A stretch of DNA of 64,000 nt from Plectrocnemia conspersa. Lineage: Eukaryota > Arthropoda > Insecta > Trichoptera > Polycentropodidae. Of the stretch, positions 1 to 12,300 are shown one piece after another. Below the pieces are notes generated by a model that was not told the origin of the DNA, made no database searches, and saw nothing but the letters and a program-made list of their open reading frames with translations. The stretch lies in contig VTFK01000015.1 of the NCBI GenBank assembly GCA_009617715.1, positions 1,364,001 to 1,428,000 on the forward strand, read 5' to 3'. The first letter of the stretch is position 1. Every line of letters starts with the position of its first letter. Position numbers and translations under genes: made by a program.

Positions 1-358
1 CAATCAAAGTAAAATAATTCTATGCAGTATTTATGTATTTTTTTATGATATATTTTTATATTAATCACAGTTTTATAACATGTCTGTATATTATAAAAAA
101 TATAACATATTTTTTATATTACTCAGTGAGTTTTCCTTATCTGATGATTGACCCTTTTTGTTTCGCATCTCTAGTGACCGACATTTAGAGATTATCTGAT
201 TAACAAGATTAAGTTGGAATTAAAAAAAACAATTCATAATCAAACAATAAAAACCGAGTTATTCGAAGGTTTTGCTAATCAATAAACATGGTGAAACATG
301 CGAGCGGTACTTAAATTATTTTTAAGGTCTATTGCATTACCAATTAATTAAAATAATA

Positions 359-396
359 ATAATGTCAATACCGGTAAATACCGGTATTGACATTAT
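359..396. repeat. Perfect 18-bp palindrome with AA spacer
   Basis: The arms 359-376 and 379-396 are exact reverse complements with only two bases (AA) between them, centred on CCGGTA/TACCGG. The two-base spacer is too short for a microRNA precursor loop. It is probably a small inverted repeat or a transposon relic. Confidence 0.8.
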
Positions 397-559
397 ATTA
401 TTGTAATCCCTAATTAATAAAATCTTGCAGTTTTACATCGTTTGCAAGAAGTAATCCAAATAAAATGAGTAGAATTGTAGGCAAACTATTAAATTCTGCA
501 CCACGATAATGCACTTGCTCACATTTTTTTATATTTTGTACAAATATGATTTTATACCT

Positions 560-728
560 AATATGTACGAGATAGCTCGATGTGAATTATGCATCACGAT
601 AATCATCCATGAGATTAGGAAAATCTGTGATTTTTATTTCCGATCTCCCAGAGACGATAGTATGAGATTCGAACCCAGGTCTTTCGGGCATTAATCATTG
701 ACTAAACCACTAGTCTATCGCGCAGTCC
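560..728 (-). repeat. tRNA-derived SINE, copy 1
   Basis: Read on the minus strand, the head carries a box A-like TAGACTAGTGG (707-717) and a box B-like GGTTCGAATC (666-675) at tRNA-like spacing. This is followed by a tail shared with the copies at 26880-27145 and 61600-61925: a stretch like TTTCCGATCTC, and GAGATTAGG on the plus strand. It is not a functional tRNA, because no cloverleaf closes around the boxes. The ends are approximate. Confidence 0.6.
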
Positions 729-2283
729 TGATTCATTAAATATGCCGACATGAAAAGAAAGCATTTTGCGACAATATATGGGAGAAAAGGAAAATTTCTG
801 AGCGAGCTGAAAACTATAACAAATTGTTTTGTGGATTGAAAAAAACGCTAGTGTATGCAAAATATATCTGACAGAGAATACATTTATTTATACAATCAAT
901 ATTTTTAGATGAAACAGTTTTAAAACGTTACAATAGGTTTTATGACACCTATGTTATCTTACAACAGCCACGTATACTTTCAAAAGCTTTTAGTTATCAT
1001 CAATTACTAAGGCACGTACTAAAGGTGGAGTTAAACAATAGCAAGATTGCTCCTAAATTGGCATTCTCTCCCATTCGAAGGACAGTATAATTACAAACTG
1101 ACTCACTCAACTCCCTCTAGGATGAACAGACAACTCACTGACTCGAATCAACTAACCACGAGGAACCAGATTTACAACCGTCATTTTTAAAACTGCGAAA
1201 CTACGACTCTTTCTCGTTTGGCCAGATTTCTCGTGAAATTTTAATTTACAATAATATATAATATTTTATTTTTACTTGAAACTCCTCATTATTGAATATA
1301 CACTGTTATATTCCTTCAACTAGCAACAACAAGATTTGTACACAAGTGCAAAAGAAATGTTTAACAGACTCTTTGGAGCAACCAAAATATCAATTAAGTT
1401 TATTTGAAACAGAAAGCTTAAATTAATTTTAGACGATAAGGGTAATGAAAAAAGTGATAAAATGACAGTAAGTTTACATCTGGGAGATGCGATCGGAATT
1501 TCTAGGTTAAATTTTTTTTTTAATTAAAAAATTAACTAAAATTGTCACCTCAGCGTTTGCTTTGAATACTTTGTTATCTAAAACATAATTCAGACAACTA
1601 TGGTATTTTAAATTTAAAATAAACCATTGCATAAATATTTTTTGTGTTCTAATATAATATTATGCGAAAGGAATGTGTGTTTTGTTCATGAAGGTCAAAT
1701 AATCTTTATTCTGCGATCGCCAAATTTACAACCGAACTAAAGAACTACTCCATCGAGTCGAAAGTGAAAGTGAATAAACTGGCTTAAAAAAATAAGAATA
1801 AACTAAACAAATTTAACATCTTACAGAATGTAAAAATCCATAACTTACATACAGTCGATTTGGAGTTATAGAAAATATAATATTAAATCGACTATGAAAT
1901 GCTCAGTTTCTTGAAGAGAAAAGAGAAGCATTATCTCCATAATATAAATTATGTTGTAGTCCTTGTGAATGTCAAAAGTTGTATAACAGAGTTTCGGAAG
2001 AGGTGAATTATAATTATATATAATATATAAATACAGTCAGGTAGTGATTGTGAGTTGCGATCCTCATCAATGGACAAAACAAGGAATAAGATGCTTATAT
2101 CACCAAGTACTTAAAACCACTCATTTTTCCATTTTTCAAACGCCAGACAAAAAGCACTTTTAGTCTAACCATTCACCTTTCATCACAGAGATTCGCCATC
2201 GCTAGTTTAAAATGCAAACCCGTTTGTGGCAGTGGAAAAAACCGTCTCGTTCCTTATGCGAGACCACGTTCTTTTACTTTTAG

Positions 2284-2298
2284 AGAAGCTTCTAGAAG
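2284..2298. promoter_or_regulatory. Heat-shock-element-like triple
   Basis: Three alternating pentamers, AGAAG-CTTCT-AGAAG, match the nGAAn/nTTCn heat-shock factor consensus exactly. The site is about 4 kb upstream of sws and has no gene nearby. A single such match in 64 kb could arise by chance. Confidence 0.2.
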
Positions 2299-2770
2299 GC
2301 AAATCTCGCGTACAGATCCATTATAAGATTTATTTTTAGAACGCCAACATTTTACGGATCCTCCATCTTATCGGTTAACGACACTTTATAATAATCAGGA
2401 GTTTTTATCTATGTATCTGTACAATTCTGGCAGATTGAGGACAATGGCAAATTCGTATCATTGACCTTTGCGTCGTGAGTTGCAGACGTTGCTTTTTGGT
2501 TTCTTTATTTTGAAATAAAAATGCACTGTCGGTGAATGTACCTACGCTGAAATAATAACTCGGAACAATGAGTTTTATAATAAAAAACTTATGTTTTTTA
2601 AACAGAAATCAAAGATTTAAATGCTACCCATAAATTTACATTGATAATTTAATTTGTTTAACATGTTTTTGTTACGTTAATCACTTAAACTAAATAATCT
2701 TATGAAAGCTCTGTTATATATGGTGAACGGATTTTGAAAAGATCAAAGGACGACAAAAAATAAATAAAAA

Positions 2771-2820
2771 AGACCATCTCAGAAATTTTTGTTCATTTAG
2801 AGATGCTGTGTGAGCTAAAA
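2771..2820 (+). repeat. Dispersed 50-bp repeat, copy 1
   Basis: This segment matches 60161-60210 at roughly 86 percent by eye, in the same orientation, and both contain TTTGTTCATTTAGA. The parent element is not recognised. Confidence 0.5.
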
Positions 2821-4528
2821 AGAGGACAAAGATGGACAAAAGGTTGACAACATTTTTGAGGATGTCTGGTCACCTTATGTTATATGAAGAAAAAAACGTC
2901 ATCATATGATCTCAAATTATTACGCAATATTTACATTTAATTTGCCATGCTGAAAAAAGTATTTAGGCGTTACCGCAGAATTTATCGATTAGTTAATTAC
3001 TGTACATGACTCATGACATTAACAGGTGTAAACAGGCTTTTATACTTCAATAACTGATTAAACCGCAGAAGTTTCATCCCAATCGAGTGGTTACCTATTT
3101 TATATTCCGGCATTTGGAGTACTGCGTCGTTTTTTTATATGAACTAGGAAATCCGCAGCATCCGTTACAAAAATATCGCAATTATGTAAGATTAAAATAT
3201 CGACCATACGTTTCAGTTAACAATTTTCCATTATTATTTTTTATTTCTGTTCATCTCAATCCTCTCAATTTTGTACCTTTTCATCATATTACATGAGTGT
3301 CTTATTTGCTGACTAGCATGGCCATAACACATTGCGGTCCGTTCACGCGTTTTTGCGTGATAGCGACATTTTGCGGTCAGTTTAAAATAATATAACTTGC
3401 GCATGTAAAAATGTAATTTATGATTGTTTTTCTTACTGTGTATTATAATAATTCACTATATTGTTTATTTTATGGTATTAATAAAATTTACATAAATATC
3501 AGTATTCTTTATTAAATAAATTGTACTTTTGTTTATAAAAAAATAAATTAACAAGTCAAAAAATTTAAACATATTTTCAGGAGATAATAATACAATCTGG
3601 CTTGAAACATCAGCAGAGAGAAAGGGATACTCATGTAATGATGAGATGGCTTGTCTGTCTCGACTATAATGGAGGATTTTCGATTTATAAAGGGAGATAT
3701 TCAGACAGGAGGTGGGGACGGGGATCGCGACTCTCAGTGATGCTGAATACTAAGAGTAATTGTATGTACATGAATCCAGTTCAATGATACCAGAACCACC
3801 CTATACACACTTACTTATTTTTTTAAAACCAGGCCGGTTATATTCAGTATATTTATATACTATATAAATTATATATTGATTTTTTTTGATTGAACAAACA
3901 TTGCTTTTAAAATGTAAATTTATTTCAAAATACAAAAATATTCACATTTATTTTAAAAGTAGCAATATCTTCCCAACATATGTTTTCAAAGTAATTGAAA
4001 GCAATATCATGGTAACATACATAAACGTAGTTTCGAGATATTTATATATTTGCAAATTCCCCTGTATTTTTATAAATTATTACAAAAATACAATGTTTTA
4101 TAATGGAGATTATTTTATGCATGAGAGAACCAGTTAATTCTAAAACTACAGCTGAATCACTCTGTAATGTTTTCTGTTTAATGGCACGTAAAGGCATTTG
4201 AGTAATTTCTTAAATTAAAAAGACTTTATCTCAAATATTCTAATCATATTTTTTCGATAACATAAAATTGTATGTAAATAAATTCACGTCTTAATTATTC
4301 TCTGCCTAAATTTATTTTATAAAATAAAATAAACTAGGAACATATTCAACACATTATTCACATAAAAAGTGTAGTTAAAGTGTTATATTCTAGCCCTTTT
4401 CCAACAATTTAAGTGAATTCTTTTGAGTGAGATCATCACCAAAACTCAGTTAACATGTTCATGCATTAGAATTTTAAATTATTTAATAATAAATATTTTT
4501 CTCCTATTTTATTTTAGTATAACTCATC

Positions 4529-5057
4529 TTAACCCTTTAAACGCCAACTACTAATTAGTGGGTCACCTGTTATTTCTCTTCACGTGTCAGTATCTCTTTG
4601 TAAAAATAAATATAAAATACTCGATTTTTAGTACAATATCATTTACGAATTAAAAAATAATAATTTGTAAATAATTGATATGTTTTAAAAAAAAAAATTA
4701 ATAAATTCCTGTATCAGAACTAGTCCCGAAATTATTAAAAATGTATAATAATTTATATTTTTTATATATTAATGTATATATGCATACCATATACTAAATA
4801 ACATTTATAAAACAGGTCAAACATAACAAATATAATTTATTGCATATTATACAAATAATATTTTAATATATAATATTATTAGATTAACAAATCGTAATAT
4901 AAAAATTGAGCAAATTTTTTTTTTAATAAAATGCCTGAAGTCAATATATTAATTTTCTATATTAATTTTAATTATTAAATCACTTACATCGCTGATGATG
5001 TTATAATTGTGTTTTGCGTCATTAGAGAGTTATTTATTACCAGTGAGCAACTGGAGA
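4529..5057 (+). mobile_element. TTAA-type (piggyBac-like) MITE relic
   Basis: It begins TTAA-CCCTTTAAACGCCAAC, the usual start of piggyBac-like terminal repeats. The first 170 bases align with the intact copy at 7456-7683. The right end (ACCAGTGAGCAACTGG, about 5042-5057) matches the inner part of that copy's right terminus, but the outermost repeat and its TTAA are missing. Extra AT-rich sequence (about 4710-4980) lies in the middle. No transposase is encoded. Confidence 0.5.
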
Positions 5058-5176
5058 TCCCGCACGTGACAAGTGCAGGTGTGTTTTTGTCAAAAAATTA
5101 ATTATGTTTAAAATGTCGGGAATTATATTGTACTGTCGACCCGAATAACCAGCCACATAATTTAAGTGGGGACATT

Positions 5177-5359
5177 CCCCCCCCCCCACCCCCTTATGAA
5201 ATACTGTGTGTTTTAATGAAATCAAAATATTTAAAAAACTATTACTGGCTGGACCATTTTTACCCCCCCCCACCCCCTTATGAAATACTGTGTGTTTTAA
5301 TGAAATCAAAATATTTAAAAAAAACTATTACTGGCTGGACCATTTTACCCCCCCCCCCC
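5177..5359 (+). repeat. Two-copy tandem repeat of about 84 bp with poly-C
   Basis: Two nearly identical units, each beginning with a poly-C run and ACCCCCTTATGAAATACTG, lie head to tail with a period of 84 bp (unit marks at 5188 and 5272). A third poly-C run closes the array. The units differ mainly in homopolymer length, which suggests a recent duplication. The homopolymers make the exact length doubtful. Confidence 0.85.
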
Positions 5360-6039
5360 AAAAAAAGCAATAAAATCATGGCGGTGCTGTTGCAGTGGGA
5401 ACGCTCGGTAACGTGCAAATGATGTGCAAAAACGAGCAATAATTTTGCGAGAACTTTGCACAATACAGAGAAATAACAAAAAATATGATAACTTTTGAAT
5501 TAAAAAACAAAAAATATGATAATTTTTTAATTAAAAAAAAAAAAAATATCATATGTTCTGAATTGTATTGGTACATATGTTAAAATAATTTTATCAGTGG
5601 TTTTCAATCTGTCGGTCGCATAAGATCAAAATTAATTCTACTTTGTTTTATTTCCAATTTAAAATAATATTTGCAAAAAAACTAATTAAACAATAGAAGT
5701 TGTAAACGGTAGTAACTACCCGTCCCGTGAATTACCAGCAGCGGATAAAGCGGGTAGATATTACTCGACCCGTTGGTAGAGTGTTAAGATCATTGTTGAA
5801 ACTTATGTGGTAACCTTGCGTAAAGGTAATACCAGTGCAAATGGTTAGTAATAGTATCAATATCCACTCGTTATCTATTTGTTTCAGCCCATGACCTAGG
5901 TTTTCAATTACTCGTTCTTGACTTACCAGCAATACAAAAAACAGGTTATTGTTATTCCTACACATAACATATTTTATTAGGTTAGGTCATGTTTGTTTTA
6001 TTTTTTCCATCACATCTCTCACCCTATCCAACCTTGACA

Positions 6040-6357
6040 CTAAACACGCGCCGTAAATCTCCCCGACTATTCCTACGCGAGAAGTTTGAGAAGCCTCGGC
6101 TCTCTCGGCCGAGTCGGATCAGTGGTGTCGGTCTGTTCGCGTGTTTCGGTCGTGTTTCCGCACAGCTCGCGCTATATATTGATTTTTACGAGCCGAGCGT
6201 TTCAGAGGCCCACTGTGCGCCTAATATGTGAAAATTGCGACAAAAGACTACTGAAGAAATAAACGTGGAGAGAACACTGCATAGTGGCGATAGAAAATCG
6301 CCTGAAAATCATCATGTGAGATACAGCAGAAGTGGAGGCGGGTCAGCCAGGGGTGCG
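6040..6357 (+). promoter_or_regulatory. Probable sws promoter and 5' leader
   Basis: Base composition rises here against the AT-rich surroundings. A TATATA run near 6172 is followed 20-30 bases later by pyrimidine-rich and TCAGAGG-like sequence that could serve as an initiator. The sws reading frame stays open upstream of its first ATG (6358), but no other in-frame ATG is present. The transcription start is not determined. Confidence 0.3.
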
Positions 6358-9300
6358 ATGTACCATTTTCCGCACAAGGTTCCCACCTCCATGTACAGGA
6401 TCTACTGCAATGGCCAGGAGACGGTCAGATTCCTGGGTGTCACCAACAGGCTGAGAGCTTTCTGGGTCACCAGCCTGTTCATCGTCATTGTGCGTCTGAA
6501 TTTTATTTGATTCAATTAGTTGTGGCGAACGTTATCTGATAACGTCACATCCACTTTTTATATCAACACAATAGCAATTCTAACCACTGCAAATACACTA
6601 TACATTTATGAAGGTCTTCTTATCAGTGGCGATTGTATAAACGCGTGTATTTATTATTTTCGATTGCAATTGATTTGCATTTTTGCTTGTTTCAGATATT
6701 ATGGTCTGCAATAGCTGGTTTGATATGCGCGCTCGTGTTGACGATCCTCTTGTTCAAGAAATGGAGAAAAAACGGTGAGTAACGTTTTATTGATGATCTT
6801 CATTAATCAAAACTGCATATATAAATCGTAAATGAGAGGCAGGAATAAAGCTACTAAAAAAAGTGCTCTATACATCATTCATCCTGCATATGGAATATTG
6901 CTTCAATAGCGACCATTATATTTTATTGCATTGCTCATGCTTATAATATATTCGTAAATAAAAATCAGGAGTAGTGAGATCTAACAACTTGAAACGCCCT
7001 TCCAATCAAAAATAGAAACTCACTACTGCACTTTCTTATTAAAAACATATTATGATAAGTCAAATGATATATTAACCTATAAATTTGTAGCCTTGGGCAT
7101 TTCAATAATTGCATAATTAAGGCTCAGGAGCTTCGGGATGTCAGATTTCTTGCAAATCAATCTGGGAACCCCCTCCCCCAAAATAATCAACAATAATATA
7201 CCAATGTTTTTAATTTATATTAAAAAATATTAATTATAAATTTTAATATTAATTATTTATTAATAGGAACAAAACCAGTTATATACATTTAAATTTAAAA
7301 ATACAATATAAAATGTACATGAACACATTATAATAAAAACAATAAACAGTTTCACTTTTATTTTTCATACTTTTCTCCAGATTTAATCTTTTGCAAAAGT
7401 ACTTTGTTTATAAGTAAATGTTCAAACATTTGGCAACAATTGAATTAGGGACAATTTAATCCTTTGAACGCCAACGACTTTTTACTGAGTGACCTGTTAC
7501 TTCTTTTAACGTGTCAGTTTCTTTTTCTAAAAATAAATATAATATACTTGATTTACTGATAAATAAAGCTTTATTAATTAAAAAATTGTAAATAATTCAT
7601 TAGCATTTTTAAAAAATTAATTTATTTAAATTAAATAAACTACAAGTGACTTACCAGTGAGTAGCTGGCGTTTAAGCTGTTAAATTAGCAATATATAAAA
7701 TAATTGTTACATAAAACAAATTGTTTGTGCATTACTTTTGAACAGATTAGGCGCGAGCTAGCTGTAGCGAGCGAGCATTGCTCAGAACAGTGAACACCCC
7801 ATGAATAACTCTCTGCAACAAATCCTGTTCCAAATAAAAATTCTTACATAAATGCACAAATAATTAATTTTATGGACCAAAATATTTATTTCAATGCACA
7901 TATATGTATCTTAAAACAATTTCCTGTTAAATCGCACCTAATTGAAATCATTGTTTTCAATTCACTGTAGAATATTTATATTTCTTTCATCTGTCATATA
8001 AATCTTGATAGTGTTCCATTTATATTTTTTGAAATATAGCTACCCACTATTCAGTAGCTATTTTTTTATTCCACTCTGAAGATTGTTATTCACTTTTTAA
8101 TATATTTTTTAATGTAACAAATTGACTGATTAAAGATGTGTCATTTATTCCAATATTTGGCCTGATGTTTTATCAACATCCGGCCATTCTGGTATTTTTT
8201 CCAAACTCATCCAGGAAAACACTGAATGTTTTTTTTAATGGTATTGTCCATTGTTTCATAAAATTTTGCTAGTTTAATTCACCAATTTGTTCTTTTGAAA
8301 TTATTCCATTTTCTTTGTATGTATTTTAAAACCGATTTTTACTTGAATAGGTAAAAATTGAATCTTTAACTTTTCTATTGGTATATTATCAATCGAAATG
8401 ATAACTCCTATAGCTACTATAATTTACTTCTTTTCCCTTCTATTTTAAAAATATGTGAATGAAAAGTGCTACTATGAAAAAACCATAGGTAGAATTCACT
8501 AAGAGGATTTGAGGATTTTTCATCTAAAAAAAGGCATTTAAAGCTTCAAATTACTTGATAGTTGTTCTGTTGCCGGTAATAACGATAACCATCTCATTTT
8601 TTAATGTAAGAGTAATTTTTTTTACTCTACATTAACAAAATCACAAATATTTTAGTCTTTCAGTTCTGTAATTGTAAAATGCGAAATAACTAAATATATT
8701 TTAAATGTTTCGATCAATGTCACATGATAGTTGGTCACCTGCAGTTTGTAACATATTATGTAAAACTTCAACGTCTGTTCCAATTTCTATTTTCAATTTA
8801 TTGTACACATTATTACTTCCATTTCTTTGCCGCCTGCCAAAATTAACATTAGCATTGTTGCTCCCAAATCCAATACATTTTTTTAAGTCCTTTAACCTTC
8901 GTATATAAAAATTTGCCATAGCTGAAGTTCCCCCCCTAAAATCACAAATTTTAACAATTTTAGATTTATTCCTGTTTTGAAAAAATATTGAATTACAAGT
9001 GGAAATATATTTTGATCTCTGTGGTTACTAGAATCGGTGCTAATACCATAAAATGAACAACTTTGAAGTTTATTACGAATGAGGCGCGAAAACTTGATTA
9101 ATCAAACAAGTTGTTTTTGTTTTGGCTGAAGAATATTGTGTGACAATTTTAGAATTTTTTTTTTTTTTTTTTTTTTGTAGTAATTTGTTCAGGCAGTTCG
9201 TAGAAGCAAAAGATTATGTTTTTTAATCATATGGCATTCTTAAAAACGGTAACTATCTTGATTAATCGGGGCGTCTACAACCCTAATATTAGTATACTGC

Positions 9301-12300
9301 GCTAAAATTGACCTCCTACCTAGGCTGTCGTGAATGACTGGTACAAAACTGTTTCAACACAAAGGCAGAGCAGTAGCTTTAAAAAGCTGCCACACTTGCA
9401 ACACGCGCCAAAGTAGAACGGCGCTCTTGTCATGCAAGCTCAGTAGTGTGCAATGGTAGGTGCTACACTAGCTCCATTTAGGATTGAAAGATCGGAAATT
9501 TTTTTAAATGAACTGCGTCATACCTATTCATTAAATACAAAGAAATTTTGAAATCAACCATTACCGTGGATGATTATGCTGATTTTTTTAAATGAACGAG
9601 AGGTAATTTTGAAGCAATACTGTTATCAGTTTAACGTTGGTTGCAACGATCCAAGATTTGCACTTCACATGTGTTTTGAACATCCGTTACTTAGACCGTT
9701 TAAAAAGGCGTTTAGATGAAATATAATTAATGACTCGAGTTGCTTCATACTCGGATATAAGATTTTTTTAGGTATCCGTTTACTTCTTTGTAAGAACTGA
9801 TTGAACGCCGCGGAGACTACGTAGAAAATATATATGATAAAAAATATTTCAGGTTTTCATTTGACTTACCCTCATATGTGTCACTCATGTATTCATGTTT
9901 CTTTTTATAGCAACATTCATGCCTCACCCTTTATTATTATGTTAAATATGTCGCATTATGATTTGTTACCATTCAAAGACGAGACGTGCTTCAGAATCAG
10001 CTCCCCTTATTATAAAAATATTTTGTATGCTTTGCCAAGCTTATTGAAACAATTGTTACGCGCAGATTCCAATTTAAAATCTACATTCTATAATTTTTAT
10101 ACAATGAATGACTTTCTGCTACTGATAAGCTTTTGATTATTACTTGATCTATGTGTCAATAATAATAATATTGCTAACCATGAGGTCATTTAATGATTGC
10201 ATATTCTTTTCACGCAATTAAAAATCATATGCATGTAGATAGATAGGCTCAATAAAGGATTAACCTTTCACAATAATTCTTGATTAGCAAGACAATAAAT
10301 CAATATGGTAAATATATTGATAAGATATTATTTGATTTCGTAGAAACACAAAAATTACTCATCTCGAAATAATACACCTGAAATTATTGATTGATAGATT
10401 AATAAACAATTGAAATATTGCACTTCTTATATAAAATATATTTTTATTTCAATAGAAACTGTGTCGGAGTGTTCGTCGGAAGCACAAATGGGCGACGGAC
10501 CCAGACCTCGATTCCGCAAAAGAGACAAAATGCTCTTCTATGGCAGAAGAATGCTCCGAAAAGTAAAATCTATATCGGGGGCCGGGCAGGGTCGCAAGCG
10601 CCGTGCAGTCATGAGGTTTGCAAGGCGGTTGCTGCAACTCAAAAAAGAACAAGCCCCCACTCAATTGAAGGTCGTTATATAAAGTCAAATCGCTCTTAAC
10701 AATGCGATGAATCATCACTTTTAACGCAGCGTCTTTTGTATAGGTGCTCGAACCGCCGGCTGAGTACCTCGAAGAGGACCAAACGTGGGATGAGAGGATG
10801 CCATCAGACGCCTTGTACATGTTCCATTCCATCAGAGTGTTCGGCCACTTTGAGAAGCCTGTGTTCCTGAAGCTGTGCAAGCACACAGAGATGTTGAACC
10901 TGGCCGCTGGAAGCTTTCTGTTCAAAATCGGCGACGCAGACGAGAACCTTTACGTAGTGCAAAGCGGAAAGGTTAACGTTTTCATCACGTCGGCCGATGG
11001 ATCGACACTGTCTTTAAAAGTCGTGCGTGCTGGTGATAGTGTAACATCTTTACTGAGTTTCACCGATGTTTTAACTGTAAGTTTATACTTTTAATCATCA
11101 GTATATGTTGTATTATTTCATTAAATCGAATAACATATCTGCTATTTATTAATTGAACATCTTATACAAAATATATCGTTAAAAGTAAACTTTAAGCATC
11201 AATACATTTTAGGGACATCCTCATCCTTATAAAACTGTGTGTGCTAAAGCCCTAGAAGATTCGACAGTGATCAAATTTCCAATGGCCGCCTTCCAAGAGA
11301 TATTCAATGAATATCCAGATATATTTGTGAGAGTCATGCAGGTATTGTTTACGTCTACTTATTAATACTAATTAAATTATTATCTTATGTATTAATTACT
11401 TGTGTAATTGTTCAGGTTATCATGCTGCGGTTGCAGAGAGTCACGTTTACAGCTTTACATCAGTATTTGGGGCTCACGGCCGAGCTCGTCAATCCCGTTA
11501 GTATTTTATCATAATACATTTTCAATTGCTCATCTGCCGATCTAACTTCCATTGATCAATCATTGCATTTTAGGGCAAGGAATTCAAAAAGCGCACGTCG
11601 ACTAGCACAAATTCTCCATTGAAAAGGAGAGGAAGTCTGGGCGGCTTGAGAGACGTCGGTATCACAGTAGAAAATTATTCATCACTGGATAACAGCCCGA
11701 AAGACATTTTTCATATGGTATATAACCTCACATTATCCATGAACTTATAAACCTTATCGCTTATGTTATTTGATATGTCATTCATGCGCATAATCATTGT
11801 TTTAAGGAAAAATTACATAACTTATCAGCCGCACAAAACGTTACTTCAAAATTACGGCAATCAGATTTGGTAGCCGATACGAATTCCAACACTACCCTTG
11901 TATGTTCATAAATGTATTATATTTTAATTATGTATTGTTTATATTGATTTATATATGGTTTAATAGCACCCGCCTGATGTACAGCCTCACTTTTCTCCAT
12001 CAAAGCCGATGGCCGCTTCTAAAAAAATGGGATTTTCAACGACAAACGATTATGCTGATGAACAAGCATTATTAGCCATCGCGACAGAAGGTTTTGTACG
12101 AGAGTTGGGTTTGGAAGATGACACGTTACTCCACGGTGGACTGGTTCAAATCAGAGAAGTTCCCGGAGGCACTTATATAATGAAGGAAGAAAGTCAGAAG
12201 GATGTAGCATTGGTTTATTTATTATCTGGAACGTTATCGGTATCGCAGAAAATGCCTGAAAGTGATAATGAAGTACACATGTATACAGCATATCCTGGTA

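Larger units (their letters stand above)
1..6357. other. Intergenic region upstream of sws
   Basis: No gene was recognised here. The stretch is AT-rich and its open frames are short, without recognisable domains. It holds a palindrome (359-396), a reverse-oriented tRNA-derived SINE (about 560-728), a 50-bp repeat (2771-2820), a TTAA-type MITE relic (4529-5057) and a C-rich tandem duplication (5177-5359). The last 300 bases are GC-richer and probably form the sws promoter and leader. Confidence 0.6.
6775..10455 (+). other. sws intron 2
   Basis: A 3.7-kb intron containing the intact TTAA MITE (7456-7683), a dispersed GCGAGC-rich repeat (7743-7806) and a long poly-T (about 9152-9176). Minus-strand 8701-8919 and plus-strand 9834-10136 are open frames without a recognisable family. 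They are probably chance or old repeat sequence. Confidence 0.6.

Noticed and set aside
660..720. Functional tRNA gene on the minus strand
   Set aside because: Box A- and box B-like sequences exist, but acceptor and anticodon stems do not pair and the unit recurs with a common tail, so it is a SINE.
8701..8919. Minus-strand gene in sws intron 2
   Set aside because: The frame is short, unsupported by splice sites or any recognised motif, and lies in repeat-rich DNA.
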